Assembly: GCF_901000735.1 (NCBI RefSeq)
Contig: NC_081543.1
Span: 15,837,574-15,901,573 of the forward strand
Direction of reading: 5' to 3'
Length of the DNA: 64,000 nucleotides
Source: Corylus avellana
Taxonomy: Eukaryota; Streptophyta; Magnoliopsida; Fagales; Betulaceae
The stretch's first letter is position 1. Every line of letters starts with the position of its first letter. Below the pieces are notes generated by a model. It saw only the letters and a program-made list of their open reading frames with translations. It did not search any database and was not told where the DNA came from. Below are positions 11,187 through 21,868 of the stretch, in pieces. The translations under genes were made by a program, and so were the position numbers.

Positions 11187-12122
11187 TTATTCTTGTGGAT
11201 TTCTATGGCTTGTTGGTGTATCTTGGGAAGCTGTTTCTTTTATCATGAAGGGTGGTTTACTGAGTCTTGGTCTATCAAAACTTAACCTAACAGTATCATC
11301 TAAGTATTGTTGTAAACAATTTAGATCAAATGCTGTATTTTCTGGTTTTGTTGGAATGTTTTCATTTTCTAATAGCCATTCTGATGGACGTTCTACTTCA
11401 GACCAAATTACTGATTTTGGTACTCTAACGTTTGCATCACAAGAATGTGTCTGTATAAGTAAAGTTTTATCTTTGGGACTTTTAACAAGAGCATGCACAT
11501 TAAGATTGGTTTTCATTGACTTATAATAAAATCTGTAAATTAATGCTAAAGGTTGGCTTCCTTCTAACATATCGTAACCTGCTGTTTTAATGTTCAAAGT
11601 TAAAGCTTTTAAGATCTGTGGATCACTTAAACTTAAAGTGAAGTCAGGGAAACAGTCAAAATGAATTGGTCATTTATAAAGACTAGATTCAACGACTCCT
11701 AACATGCTAGTGCTGTAATCTTTATGTCTTGCATCTCTTAAACACAAAAGTACAGAAGCATTAATTCCTAGACGGACTAGGGGTTTTACAGCAACTTGGA
11801 TTAATCCTATGTGTAAGAAATTCTTTTTCTTTTCTCTGAGTTTTTTAATTATTTCGTTAGAAAGTAATTGACATGTATCATGATGTTTATTTAAAGCATA
11901 AACTTGTTCAACTGTTTTTATGCTGTAATCATTGCTAAAAGACAAGGGTGAAAAACTTGATTTATAAATTTCTTTGGTTGGGACCTTGGGTATGTTCCAA
12001 TCATGTGAATCTATATTTCCTTCAGGAATGTTATATTCTTCTTCATTAACTATATCAGGTAAAGAAGGTAAACTAGATCTAGAGCTCATAGAAAATGTGG
12101 ATCTAAACAATCTAGACATCAT
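11187..12122 (-). pseudogene. Caulimovirid movement protein
   Basis: The ATG at 12122-12120 gives MMSRLFRSTFSMSSRSSLP. The same frame continues past one in-frame TGA (11670-11672) to a stop at 11187. Family-like features are LHIGLIQVAVKPLVRLGIN, LLCLRDARHKDYS and DMLEGSQPLALIYRFYYKSM, typical of the 30K-superfamily movement protein of caulimovirids. In the family it forms tubules through plasmodesmata. The 5' neighbour is the intergenic region with the primer site, so this is the natural first domain of the viral polyprotein. Confidence 0.85.
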
Positions 12123-13080
12123 TCAAAATTTTTGTTAAGATCAAGACAACAAAACTGCAGACTTTCTACTTCCAAATGCTTCTCTTTAACGGGTCTTTAA
12201 GTGTTCTGGAATAGCTATTAGTGTGTCGTACTGTGTCTCCTCCCGACTTACAAGCCTACCCGGCCTAATTGCGCTGACGGCACATTAACGGCACAAAGCG
12301 TACATCCCATAGAACTTAAAGGTTTTGCTAAAGATAACATCTGAAAATATACTTGTTTTACAATTCTGTTTTCTGGAGTTAACAAATATATGAATAGACA
12401 TCAAGATGAACAGATCTACACTTGGCTCTGATACCAAGAGGGGACTCGCAGAACGAGTTGACATAAGCGGAAGAATTAAAGACATAATGATGAATTTAAA
12501 CAGAGACTGCAGATAAGATTCTAGGTTGAATATGAACAGAATATCTAGATGGATACACAAAGATATAAACATAAATATGAATATGAAATGTTGAAGATAC
12601 TTCAATTGGAACTATAAATTCAAGAATATACATAATGAAAATAAGATATATGAAAATAAGTACTTAAGAAAATATGATACTGTAAATTTAGCTTGAATAA
12701 GCTTTCATTGAATGAAACATTCTGTAATACATTGATGAAACTCTGACATACATATTGTGAGATTTCACTGATGATTAGAGAGGGAGAAAAGAAAAGCGAA
12801 TTAAGTTCGGAAGAACCCGAGCCGCGTTTACAAGAGCTGAAGGAACTTTAAATAAAAAATTAAAAGCTGAATACTGTAGATGAATAATATTTTGTCGGGG
12901 TGAATAGTGCTAAATAGTGCTATGAACAGTAGTTGCCGACATGGACATTACGTGAACAGTGTTGAACAGTAATGGCTGCCAAACAATAATGACTACCAGA
13001 ACAGTGACATGAACAGTGCTGTATTTGGGAACAGTGTTTGTTGTATTTTGGAATAGTGATTGCTGTATTTGGGCTTCTCT
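12123..13080 (-). promoter_or_regulatory. Viral intergenic/leader region with repeated ACTGTTC
   Basis: This non-coding stretch lies between the second ORF and the movement protein. On the minus strand it contains about nine ACTGTTC or ACTATTC heptamers in roughly 160 bases (12900-13060). The primer site lies 300 bases from the movement protein start. In caulimovirids this region carries the promoter and a structured leader. No TATA box could be placed with confidence. Confidence 0.55.
12424..12436 (-). promoter_or_regulatory. Viral primer-binding site, tRNA-Met type
   Basis: TGGTATCAGAGCC on the minus strand is complementary to the 3' end of initiator tRNA-Met, as in all plant pararetroviruses. 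It defines nucleotide 1 of the viral genome by convention. Confidence 0.88.
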
Positions 13081-13895
13081 AAGTCTCAATCTTCACCAAG
13101 ATCATAGGGGTCTTGGGCTTCCTGGTAAATGGATTGTACTTGGTTTGTTGAAGAGGAGGACGAAGCTGGGCTTTGTTCTCCTTGTTCTTCAATGCCTTCA
13201 ACTTTAAGGAGAAGGCTTCTGCAAAGGTCTTTGAGGTCTTCTTTACATTGGACCTGGGCCATGGCTGCTGCAATTTTTGTTTGTAGATGTGATTTGCTTG
13301 CCAGGAATTGGCTTTGAGTGGTGAAGGAAGGGAATTCTCTCTGTATTGATGAAAGTATTTTCTGAATATTGAATTTGTCCCACCAGCGGACATATCTGTT
13401 TCTTTTGCAAATTCCTTGATCAATGGCATAATCCCATTTGAAGAGCCATGGGATTTTATATTTCTTTGTCAAATGGAGCAAGGAAGGAAATTGACTTTCT
13501 GCTTCATTAACTCTATAGGCTGCTGAGAACTGCTGTAATGCATCTGCAAGTTCTGGGGGTAAAATCTCAGGAATAATCCCATGACCTTGCCACCATCTGT
13601 TGAACCAAATAGGGAGCTGACTGCTGAAGTTGTTATCAAAACAAAGATATCAAGAATGATTGTTATTATTATTTTGATAAAAAAGTACTTTTGACCAAGC
13701 TTCAATGTAATCATAGTAGCTGTATTGAACTTGGTGGCCCTGCAGGACTTGAGATTAGATGGGTGACCCCATTCTTTTGTTGAAATGATCTTTGTGATAT
13801 ACATTTTATCAAAGATTATTCTTTTCTGTTCAGGATCAAATTTGTCTGGGACAGAGTCTTTGGTAATTGATGTTGTTTGGAGTAAAATGTCTCTA
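13081..13895 (-). pseudogene. Viral second ORF, C-terminal fragment
   Basis: Conserved-looking text reads in several frames. It starts LLQTTSITKDSVPDKF at the right edge, then WFNRWWQGHGIIPEILP (about 13570-13620), and MLHLTKKYKIPWLFKWDYAI (13481 down), ending in a serine-rich tail at 13086. At least two frameshifts separate these pieces. This protein family is found as the last ORF of some endogenous caulimovirids. Its function is not known to me; a transactivator-like role is possible by position only. Confidence 0.6.
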
Positions 13896-13897
13896 TG

Positions 13898-13912
13898 TAT
13901 ATATATATATAT
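13898..13912. repeat. (TA)n tract at right edge of viral segment
   Basis: A second TA dinucleotide tract lies exactly where viral coding similarity ends and CACTA transposase sequence begins. Confidence 0.85.
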
Positions 13913-14393
13913 TCGGCAGACCGAAAGTGTGGGCACTCCTCCTACTCGAGCACAGCCTTACATCCGTATACACAAGAAGAAAGATGGTTGATATCCGAAT
14001 GACATAGTCAATGAGAGATGTGTATGCTACTCACGTTTCATATGTTGTTTTGCTTATATATGTGTGATAATCTATTTGCGATTAACATTTGTATGATGCA
14101 CCAATAATTAATGTAACATACAGGAGAGGATGGAGGAGCTTATACCCACCGACCTTGCAGCATCGTCGAGCGTGACAAAGGGGAAGGTATGGTGGGCGCC
14201 GAACGACGCGTATGCCCAGGCGATTGGAAATAAGCTTGAGTACATTGGTCGAGTTCGACAGGTTGGACCAAATGTTCTACTTATGCGGGGCACCATACAC
14301 TCACACTATACACCGTCACAAGCACGGTCACAGAACACCGGGCATTCCGTGGTCTCACAAGAACTTCTTGATAGAGCACTTGAGGTGGAGAGG
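13912..14393 (+). pseudogene. CACTA (En/Spm) transposase, first visible part
   Basis: One reading (TPPTRAQPYIRIHKKKDG, to about 13986) resembles the conserved stretch before the last large exon of plant En/Spm transposases. After an intron-like break (about 13987-14123, AG acceptor at 14122-14123) comes MEELIPTDLAASSSVTKGKV, then WWAPNDAYAQAIGN, a glycine/valine-rich turn and LLDRALEVER. The frame is stopped by the TGA of the inserted LTR at 14394. The text resumes in frame at 20214 after the retrotransposon. The 5' part of the gene is missing; virus-derived sequence lies there. Confidence 0.7.
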
Positions 14394-15089
14394 TGATGCA
14401 ACCTGACTATATGGAAGCGAATAAAACAATACAAGAAGAAGGATAAATAATTCTTAGATCTTGAGTCTATCAAGGATCTGAGAATTCTTCTCAAAACAAT
14501 AGAGTCTATCTAGGGTTTTAAGAAAAATATGAAGAAAACACCTCTGAGTAATTCTTATTGAAGGAAAACTGATAAAATAACATAAACTGTCCTTTCAAGA
14601 GGCTATAATTATGTATTTATAGCCCCAAAACCCCTAGTACTAATAAAGAATGGAATTAGGGCTCCCACAACCCTAATCCAAGTAAAACAAGTAGACTAAG
14701 TCGGTTTAAAACAAATAACGGCGAAAAAATAACATAGAGGGCCCCGAGTGCGCTAGATCGCAGGTATATTGCGATCGATCGCACTACCAGGGACTTGTGC
14801 GCTCGATCATGCGTTCGATCGCAGGTGCGATCACAGTTCTAGGGACTTCTGCGCTCAATCATGCGATTGATCACTGAAACAGGGGCCATCGGTCGTAGTT
14901 CCAGGAACTCCATTCTCCAAAACAGGGGAACTGCGCTCGATCGCAATCAAGGTGCAATCGATCGCAATTCCAGGGGCTACTTCTTTTGCTGCGCGAGTCT
15001 GGGATCGTGTCACCATCTTCTGGGGCGTCTTCACACACTTATCCATTCAAGTCTTCCTCATATACTCCCAGGTATTGTAGTCTACATTA
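14394..15089 (-). repeat. 3' LTR of chromovirus-type element
   Basis: It starts TGATGCAACCTGAC on the plus strand and ends CTACATTA. It carries the GATC-palindrome cluster at about 14748-14970. One terminal base differs from the other LTR (CATTA against CATCA). Confidence 0.92.
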
Positions 15090-15104
15090 TCCTCCCCAGG
15101 TTAA
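15090..15104 (-). promoter_or_regulatory. Polypurine tract
   Basis: On the minus strand the sequence ACCTGGGGAGGATA directly precedes the 3' LTR. It is the expected primer for plus-strand synthesis and overlaps the end of the pol reading frame. Confidence 0.8.
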
Positions 15105-15110
15105 ACAGAA

Positions 15111-16186
15111 TTCGCCCTCGAATTCGCATCTTCCTCCGATGAATCTTCCATAAAGGACACAAGATGCTTGACATTGAAGACATCGAAAGTCTTGATATGA
15201 CTAGGTAACTTCAATTGATATGCATTGGGGTTGATCTTCTACACAATCTCCACCGGACCAATCTTGCGAGCCGCTAGTTTATTGTACTCGCCAATAGGAA
15301 ATCTATCTTTGGTGAGCACTGCCCATACAAAATCACCTTCTTCAAATTCCACAGCACACCGCTTCTTGTCCGCAGCTGCCTTGTACTTAGCTGTAGAGTC
15401 TTCGAGGTGCTTGATGGTTAACTTGTGGCCCTCTTGGATATGTGCAATAAGGTTCTCCGCCTTGGTGTGTATTTTCTTTAAATCAGGGAGAGGTGCTAAA
15501 TCCAGCGATGCCCGAGGATTACTCCCATAGATAATGGTGAACAGATTAAGGCCAGTGCTTTGGTTGACAGATCGGTTGTAGGCAAACGCAGCTTGGTACA
15601 ACTGCTAGTCCCATGACTTGAGGTGTTCACCCACTAAGCTTCTAAGCAACACCCCCAATGACCGATTAACAACTTCCGTTTGCCGGTCCATTTGTGGATA
15701 GTAAGCACTACTGAAATCAAGTCTCGTGTGAGACAATTGCCATAAGCACCGCCAAAAGTGGCTAAGGAATCGCGTGTCGCGGTCGGAAACTATGGACAAT
15801 GGAAGACCGTGGAGACGGTATACCTCTCGAAAATATAATTGTGCCACGTTCACAGCATCGGCAGTCTTTTTACACATAATAAAATGAACCATCTTAGAGA
15901 ATCGATCAACTACAACAAAGATGGAATCATTACCTTTTTTGGTCCGAGGTAAACCCAACACAAAGTCCATGCTCACGTTAGTCCATGGGCCCTCTGGAAT
16001 GGGTAGTGGCATATATAAACCGGCATTTGTAGCCACTCCTTTTGATACTTGGCACACCCTACAGCAGCGCACCAACTTCTCCACCTCCTTTCTCATGCTT
16101 GACCAATAAAACTTCTCCGCCACCAGCTGGAACGTTTTGTCCCGCCCCATGTGCCCTTCATTATGGCACTCTTGAATAATCCCCAA
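15111..16186 (-). pseudogene. Integrase of chromovirus-type element
   Basis: The N-terminal HHCC zinc finger (HNEGHMGRDKTF...CCRVCQVSK) is followed by the catalytic core (MDFVLGLPRTKKGNDSIFVV, SDRDTRFLSHFW, QTEVVNRSL: D, D, E) and a C-terminal domain (EFEEGDFVWAVLTKDRFP, NKLAARKIGP). In-frame TAG codons at 16187-16189 and 15605-15607, and a further stop at 15239, interrupt it; the frame is otherwise kept to the PPT. The active-site residues are present. The family enzyme inserts the cDNA into the chromosome. Confidence 0.88.
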
Positions 16187-16900
16187 CTAGAGACTACCCT
16201 CGGGGATGCATAGCTGAGTGCCCTTGAAAAGGAACCCATTATGCAGCCCAAAATCACTCCAATTACCCAACAACATCTCATCAACAATTGGCCCAAAAAG
16301 AGGGTCAGTTGATAAAGAATCCTTTAAAAGGTCAAAACCAATTACCTCATTTGCCATGGTGGTCAAGAGTGTCGACTTTCGGCTAAGGGCGTCGGCCACT
16401 TTGTTCAAAGGTCCTGACTTGTGGTTGATGGTGAAGGAGAATTGTTGCACATATGCAGCCCAATTTGCATGCCGGGAGGAAAGCTTATCTTGACTGTTGA
16501 GGTGCTTCAACACCTCAAGATCTGAGTACAAAATGAAATCATTGTAGGCGAGGTAGGAACTCCAATGCCTCAATGATTGCACTAATGCGTAAAACTCCAC
16601 ATCATAGGTGCTATAGTTGAGCCTTGAACCACTCAACTTCTCACTAAAAAATGCCACCGGTCTTCCACCTTGACTTAGAACCGCTCCAATGCCGACCTTG
16701 GAAGCGTCACAATGCAACTCAAATGGCAATTCAAAATCCGGAAGGACAAGTAGTGGAGTCGTTGTCAATTGAGTTTAATGAACTCAAATGCTTCGGTAGC
16801 CGCCTCACTCCAAGAGAATTTCCCCGCCTTCATACACTCCGTGATAGGTGCTATGATGGTGCTAAAATTATGAATGAAACGCCTATAAAAGGACACCAAC
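16187..16900 (-). pseudogene. RNase H of chromovirus-type element
   Basis: The segment reads FELHCDASKVGIGAVLSQGG, KLSGSRLNYSTYDVEFYALV and NKVADALSRKS, the usual Ty3 RNase H blocks. It is in a different frame from the RT, with one-base shifts near 16918 and 16765. It ends in a TAG at 16187 that is in frame with integrase. Confidence 0.88.
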
Positions 16901-19484
16901 CCATGAAAACTTCCTCGTGTAATGTTGTAGGAATGGACCAATCCTGAACGGCCACCACTTTTGCTTCGTCCACGGCCAACCCGTCTTTAGACACCACATA
17001 GCCAAGAAAAAGCACCGAATCTGTCATGAATGAGCACTTGGCCGGTGATGCGTAGAACTTCTCTTTCTGGAGCACTTGAAGTACTTCCCTCACATGTAGA
17101 AGGTGTGTCTCTCTATTAGGGCTGTAAATGAGTATGTCATCAAAGTATACGACGACAAACCTCCCAATAAAAGGCCGAAAAGCTTGATTCATCACCCTCA
17201 TGAATGTGCTAGGTGCATTGGATAATCCGAACGGCATTACCAACCATTCAAAGAGTCCCTCCCGCGTCTTAAACGCTGTTTTCCACTCATCATTTGGTCG
17301 CAGCCGAATTTGATGGTATCCACTCCTTAGGTCCAGCTTGGTGAATATCGTTGCCCCACTCAATTGATCTAACAAATCATCCAACAAGGGAATAGGGAAC
17401 CGATATCTCACGGTGATCTTGTTTATGGCCCTACTATCCACACACATCCTCCATGAACCATCATTCTTGAGGGTGAGTAAAGCCGGTACCGCACAAGGAC
17501 TCAAGCTTTCTCGAATGTGTCCTTTGGCTAATAACCCCTCCACTTGTCGCCTCAACTCTTCATGCTCTTTGGGGCTCAAGCGGTAGTGTGGTCGATTGGG
17601 TAGGCTCGATCCCAACATCAAATCAATTTGGTGTTGTATGTCACGAAGAGGAGGTAGCTCATCGGGTAACTCAACCGGAAATACATCTGCAAATTCTTCG
17701 ACTAACCCCTTGGCTTCTTCCGGCACCTCTTCTACCTTCTTGCCTTCTTTACACACTAGCAAGCACCCACAATCCACTTCTAGCATCTCCTTAACGAACT
17801 CATGTCTGGCCAACAATGTTTGACCTGTTCCGGTTGAAGGTTTGGGACATTCACCCGGATCGGGTAGGAGAGTGAGCTTCACATTGTCAACCAAGAAGTT
17901 GTATGTGTTCTTCCTTCCATCATGATGCGCATTCCTATCATATTGCCATGGTCTTCCAAGTAATATATGGCACGCATCCATTGCCACCACGTCACACCAC
18001 ACCTTATCCTTATATCTTTTCCCAATTGAAAAACTCACAAGGCAACGTTTAGACATAATTACCTCGTCTCCTTTCTTGAGCCACTCCAAGCGATATGGTG
18101 TAGGGTGCTTCTCCGTTGCAAGGCCCAATTTCCGAACAGCTTCCTCAGCCACGACGTTCTCACAGCTGCCCCCATCAATAACAAGTTTGCACCCCTTGCC
18201 TCCAACGGTGCAAATTGTGTGGAAAAGAGTATGGCGCTGTCCGTCATCTCCCTCTACCTTCCAGGGTGTATAACATATCCTTCGCACCATCAATAAAGGA
18301 GTGTCATCCCTAGTGGCAAATTCTTCTTCGGCTCCATCGTAATCATCAAAATTTGCTGCTTGCTCTTCTCCATCGCCTTGTTCATCGAAAGCTTCTCCCG
18401 AATCGATGAGTAAGGCCTTTCCATACTTCTCACCCTTGCGACAATCCGCCAACCTGTGTCCCATCTCTCCACAACGAAAACACTTGGGCCCGGTTGTAGC
18501 CCCGAGTCGGCTTGGCTGCCCCATGGGTGTGGGGTTTTTACTTGGGCCGGTAACTTGGGAAGGGGCCTCTCGAGTTGTGAATGGAACCCTTGACCGGTTG
18601 TAGCTTCCACCACCGCTACGTCCAAATAAGTTGAATGACCCACGTGCCGACGCCTTCTCAATTAACAACGCCCTTTGATGAGCCTCAGACACCTTAGAGG
18701 GGTCAAATAGGTTCAATGTGTCTTGAATTTGTGGCCTCAACCCTCCAATATACCGGGACACTAATTGCTCCTCCGTTTCAGACAAATCAACTCGTGTCAA
18801 TAATTTGTTGAACTCCTCCGTGTATTCATTGACGTACTTCGAACCTTGACTCCAATTTTGCAGCCGTTGATACATGGTGCGTAGGTAGTTATGTGGCAAA
18901 AAGGTGGGTCACATCTTGCCCAATAATTGCTCACAATTGTCGAGTTTTCTCTTTCCCTTGCGTGCCCTAGCTTGCTTCAATTGCTGCCACCATGCCGCAG
19001 CCATTCCCCGAAATTTGGTTGCGACCAAAGAAACTCGCCGATCTTCCGGTACCTCCTTGAAGTCGAGAATCTCTTCAACTGCCGCCACCCAATCCAGAAA
19101 TTCTTTGGGTTCAAGGCCTCCGTGGAATTCTGGAATATAAAGTTTGAACCCGCTCTCCCACAGATTAGCATGAGCTTGCGCAGGGGGTCGACGTCCCTGC
19201 GTTCGGCACTCCGCAAAAGGGTTTGCAGATCCATACCCGTCGTCGCCTTCGTCTTCCTCCTCCGGCATGCGTGGTGGGGGTCGACGTAGATGCCAATCAT
19301 GGAGGCGTGCGTGGGCTAGTTGGGTGGTGAGGTCTTCAATTTGATCCCTTATAGCCGCAATCTGCCCTTCCTCGCGCCTTCCCGGTGTCACCTCATGTTC
19401 TTCATGAATTGAATCATCGCTTTCATACACGTTGTGCAACCTTGCAAAGCGGTTTCCCTTCCTCCCTCTTGTGTTTGGAGCCAT
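16851..19484 (-). pseudogene. Gag-protease-RT polyprotein of chromovirus-type element
   Basis: The likely start is the ATG at 19484-19482 (MAPNTRGRKGNRF); the open frame upstream of it is LTR and primer site. Gag (FHGGLEPKEFLDWVAAVEEI, RGMAAAWWQQLKQAR) runs to a single in-frame TGA at 18909-18911, where CGA (Arg) would fit. The same frame then continues with a CCHC knuckle (CFRCGEMGHRLADC), protease (LVIDGGSCENVV, a D-G-G variant of DSG) and RT (FTKLDLRSGYHQIRL, MPFGLSNAPSTFMRVM, catalytic YFDDILIYS). The frame is lost near 16918. One nonsense codon over more than 2.5 kb suggests a fairly recent insertion. Confidence 0.9.
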
Positions 19485-19497
19485 GGAAAGTGATTGA

Positions 19498-19509
19498 GCT
19501 CTGATACCA
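19498..19509 (-). promoter_or_regulatory. Primer-binding site, tRNA-Met type
   Basis: TGGTATCAGAGC on the minus strand lies two bases from the 5' LTR. It matches the initiator tRNA-Met 3' end. Confidence 0.9.
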
Positions 19510-19511
19510 AC

Positions 19512-20208
19512 TGATGCAGCCTGACTATGTGGAAGCGAATAAAACAATACAAGAAGAAGGATAAATAATTCTCAGATCTTGAATCTATCAAGGATCTGAG
19601 AATTCTTCTCAAAACAATAGAGTCTATCTAGGGTTTTAAGGAAAATTTGAAGAAAACTCCTCTGAGTAATTCTTATTGAAGGAATACTGATCAAATAACA
19701 TAAATTGTCCTTTCAAGAAGCTATAATTATGTATTTATAGCCCCAAAACCCCTAGTACTAATAAAGAACGGAATTATGGCTCCCACAACCCTAATCCAAG
19801 TAAAACAAATAAACTAAGTCGGTTTAAAACAAATAACAGCGAAAAAATAACATAGAGGGCCCAGAGTGCGCTCGATCGCAGGCATATTGCGATCGATCGC
19901 ACTACCAGGGACTTGTGCGCTCGATCTTGCGCTCGATCGCAGGTGCGGTTGCAGTTCCAGGAACTTCTGCGCTCAATCATGCGATCGATTCACCGAAACA
20001 GGGGCCATCGGTCGCAGTTCCAGGAACTCCATTCTCCAAAACAGGGGAACTGCGCTCGATCGCAATCAAGGTGCGATCGATCACAATTCCAAGGGCTACT
20101 TCTTTTGCTGCACGAGTCTGGGATCGTGTCACCATCTTCTGGGGCGTCTTCACACACTTATCCATTCGGGTCTTCCTCATATACTCCCAGGCATTGTAGT
20201 CTACATCA
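19512..20208 (-). repeat. 5' LTR of chromovirus-type element
   Basis: It is about 697 bp and nearly identical to 14394-15089, including the GATC-palindrome cluster (about 19862-20090). The ends TGATGCAGCC and CTACATCA form a short inverted repeat. Confidence 0.92.
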
Positions 20209-21006
20209 AGAGGTCACAGCACAAGGTACAGATGGATGCGATGTTGGCCGCAAAGCGGGCGCAGACAGATGCGCTGTTGGCCGCAGAGCGAGAGCAGACA
20301 GCTGAACGGGTAGCTCTGCAAGTGGTAGAGCAGGTGGTTGTGCAGATGGCTGTATGCGCAATTAGCTGAAAAGGAGGCTCAAATGGCGGTGCATCTTGCG
20401 GAAAAGGAAGCTCAAATGACAGCAATGTTTGAGGCTTGTTTTCGCCAGCTCGAGGAAATTATGCAGTCGAGCTCCGCGCCCGAGGTGACTCGATACAAGG
20501 GAGCGCCAGACAGAGCTTCCCCACCTTTTGTGATTGTGAGACCGTCGGTCGATAGTAGATAAGGTAATGACATTTTTTAATGGTCAATGTGGTTTTAGAA
20601 CTGTCTCTATATATATGTGCACTTCTAAATTTGTAGTTTGGATATGTTGTAGTGATTCTCATTAATGATGTTGCAAATCCTGTTGAATTTGGTTTATATC
20701 ATGATTGGTTTGGTGGTGGATGTGGGTTATAGCTTCGCATTTGAAGTGTTTGGTATCGTGAAATGGACCACTAAGGTCCTTGTAGAATGTGACGTCCATT
20801 TGATTTGAGCACGAAAATATGTTGGGGGTGTAGATATAAATCTGAATTTGTTGAGTATGATGACCTTTGTTTACATAGTGATGTTACTTAATGATTAAGA
20901 CTTGATAATATTATAGAATTTTGTTTAGTGATTGTTTGTTTTATCATTTGCAGCTAGTGGCTATCATGGAGAGGATGCTATTGATATCGATGATGACTTG
21001 GATTGA
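20209..21006 (+). pseudogene. CACTA (En/Spm) transposase, C-terminal continuation
   Basis: The frame interrupted at 14393 resumes as SQHKVQMDAMLAAKRAQTDA once one AGAGG copy and the retroelement are ignored. An alanine/glutamate-rich coiled coil of repeated LAEKEAQM-like units runs to TAA near 20562, with a frameshift at about 20350. A short acidic exon (SGYHGEDAIDIDDDLD, about 20954-21006) follows a TTTGCAG acceptor. This coiled-coil C-terminus is typical of plant En/Spm transposase-like ORFs. Function as assembled is lost. Confidence 0.65.
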
Positions 21007-21868
21007 ACAAATGGTTGGCCATTCGCACTTGGTGTACATAAGTTATTTTGTTGATGTAATAGTATTTGTGATAGTTTTCTTGATGTAGTTAGATACATAT
21101 GATAACAGAAATTGTTTTATTGGTGTATATGTCTTTATTTGTGGTGTATAGTTTTATTGGTGTATAGTTTTTGTGGTTGGCCATTCGCACTTGGTGTATA
21201 TCTTTTTATTTGTGATAACAGAGATAGTTTTATTGTGTCTTGAAGCTGGTTTTGGTTGATAGTTTGTTAGATGTACATCGAACTTGTATGTTTGTGATCG
21301 GCGTTGATGGATATGTATTATGTTATTTGCATGGATCGATGGATAGTTCCGTTGTAGTACATATGTAAATTGTATATCAGGTTAAATTCAAAATTCGGGT
21401 AGCATCCCGAAAAAATTCAAAAAAATATATAAGGGGGAAGCAAAAAAACAAATTTAAAAATGACCATTATTTTTGACGTGTCAAGTTTTTACACGTCACA
21501 ATTTACTGACGTGTCAGTAGTGGCACGTCAGTAAAAATTTTGACGTGGCAAGAGTGGCACGTCAAAATTTTTTTTGACGTGTCAGTACTATCACGTCAGA
21601 AAATTTATTGACGTGTTAAATTGCCACGTTAATAATTTGTTGACGTGGCAATTTGACATGTCAATAAATTTTTTGATGTGCCACTTTTTGATACGTCAAA
21701 AATTATTGACATGTTAAATAATGACACATCAGAAAACCACCATTTTTGATACCCATAATTTTAACACCCGACACACGTTAATAATGACACTTCAATAAAG
21801 TTTAGTGGCGTGTCAGACCACTTAACACGTCAAAAATAGCCTGTAAAAAAAAATTATTTTTTGCAGTG
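21007..21868 (+). repeat. CACTA element 3' region with subterminal ACGT-core repeats
   Basis: From about 21468 to 21835 the motifs TGACGTGTCA, TGACGTGGCA and their variants recur on both strands. The stretch ends TTTTTTGCAGTG at 21868, the inverse of a CACTG terminal repeat, which is the expected 3' terminus of a CACTA-superfamily element. Subterminal repeats in this superfamily bind the element's own proteins. The left terminus is not in the window. Confidence 0.75.

Larger units (their letters stand above)
6278..13897 (-). mobile_element. Endogenous pararetrovirus (Caulimoviridae), circularly permuted
   Basis: Read on the minus strand from 13897 down, the order is the C-terminal part of a second ORF, an intergenic region with a tRNA-Met primer site, then movement protein, coat protein with zinc knuckle, protease, reverse transcriptase, RNase H, and finally the start of the second ORF at the left edge. 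The second ORF is therefore split between the two ends, as expected if a circular genome was opened inside it. Multiple frameshifts and stops show long residence and no coding ability. A single large movement-to-RNase H order recalls petuvirus/florendovirus-like groups. The genus is not settled here. Confidence 0.9.
14394..20208 (-). mobile_element. Complete Ty3 chromovirus-type LTR retrotransposon
   Basis: The two LTRs (14394-15089 and 19512-20208) are near-identical and end TGATG...CATCA. They are flanked by the perfect 5-bp target duplication AGAGG (14389-14393 and 20209-20213). Genes read on the minus strand in the order gag, CCHC knuckle, protease, RT, RNase H, integrase. The tRNA-Met primer site lies two bases inside the right LTR and a purine tract abuts the left LTR. 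The coding region has at least three in-frame stops and two frameshifts, so the copy is complete in structure but not autonomous. The end of pol (DANSRANSV then stop) recalls CRM/chromovirus elements; lineage is tentative. Confidence 0.93.

Noticed and set aside
12285..12605. 106-residue minus-strand frame in the viral intergenic region
   Set aside because: It spans the primer-binding site and AT-rich leader. The Phe/Ile-rich text has no match to a viral protein family.
19866..20199. Open frames through the chromovirus LTR
   Set aside because: The coding-like text comes from the GATC repeats. Only the part after 20209 belongs to the CACTA transposase.
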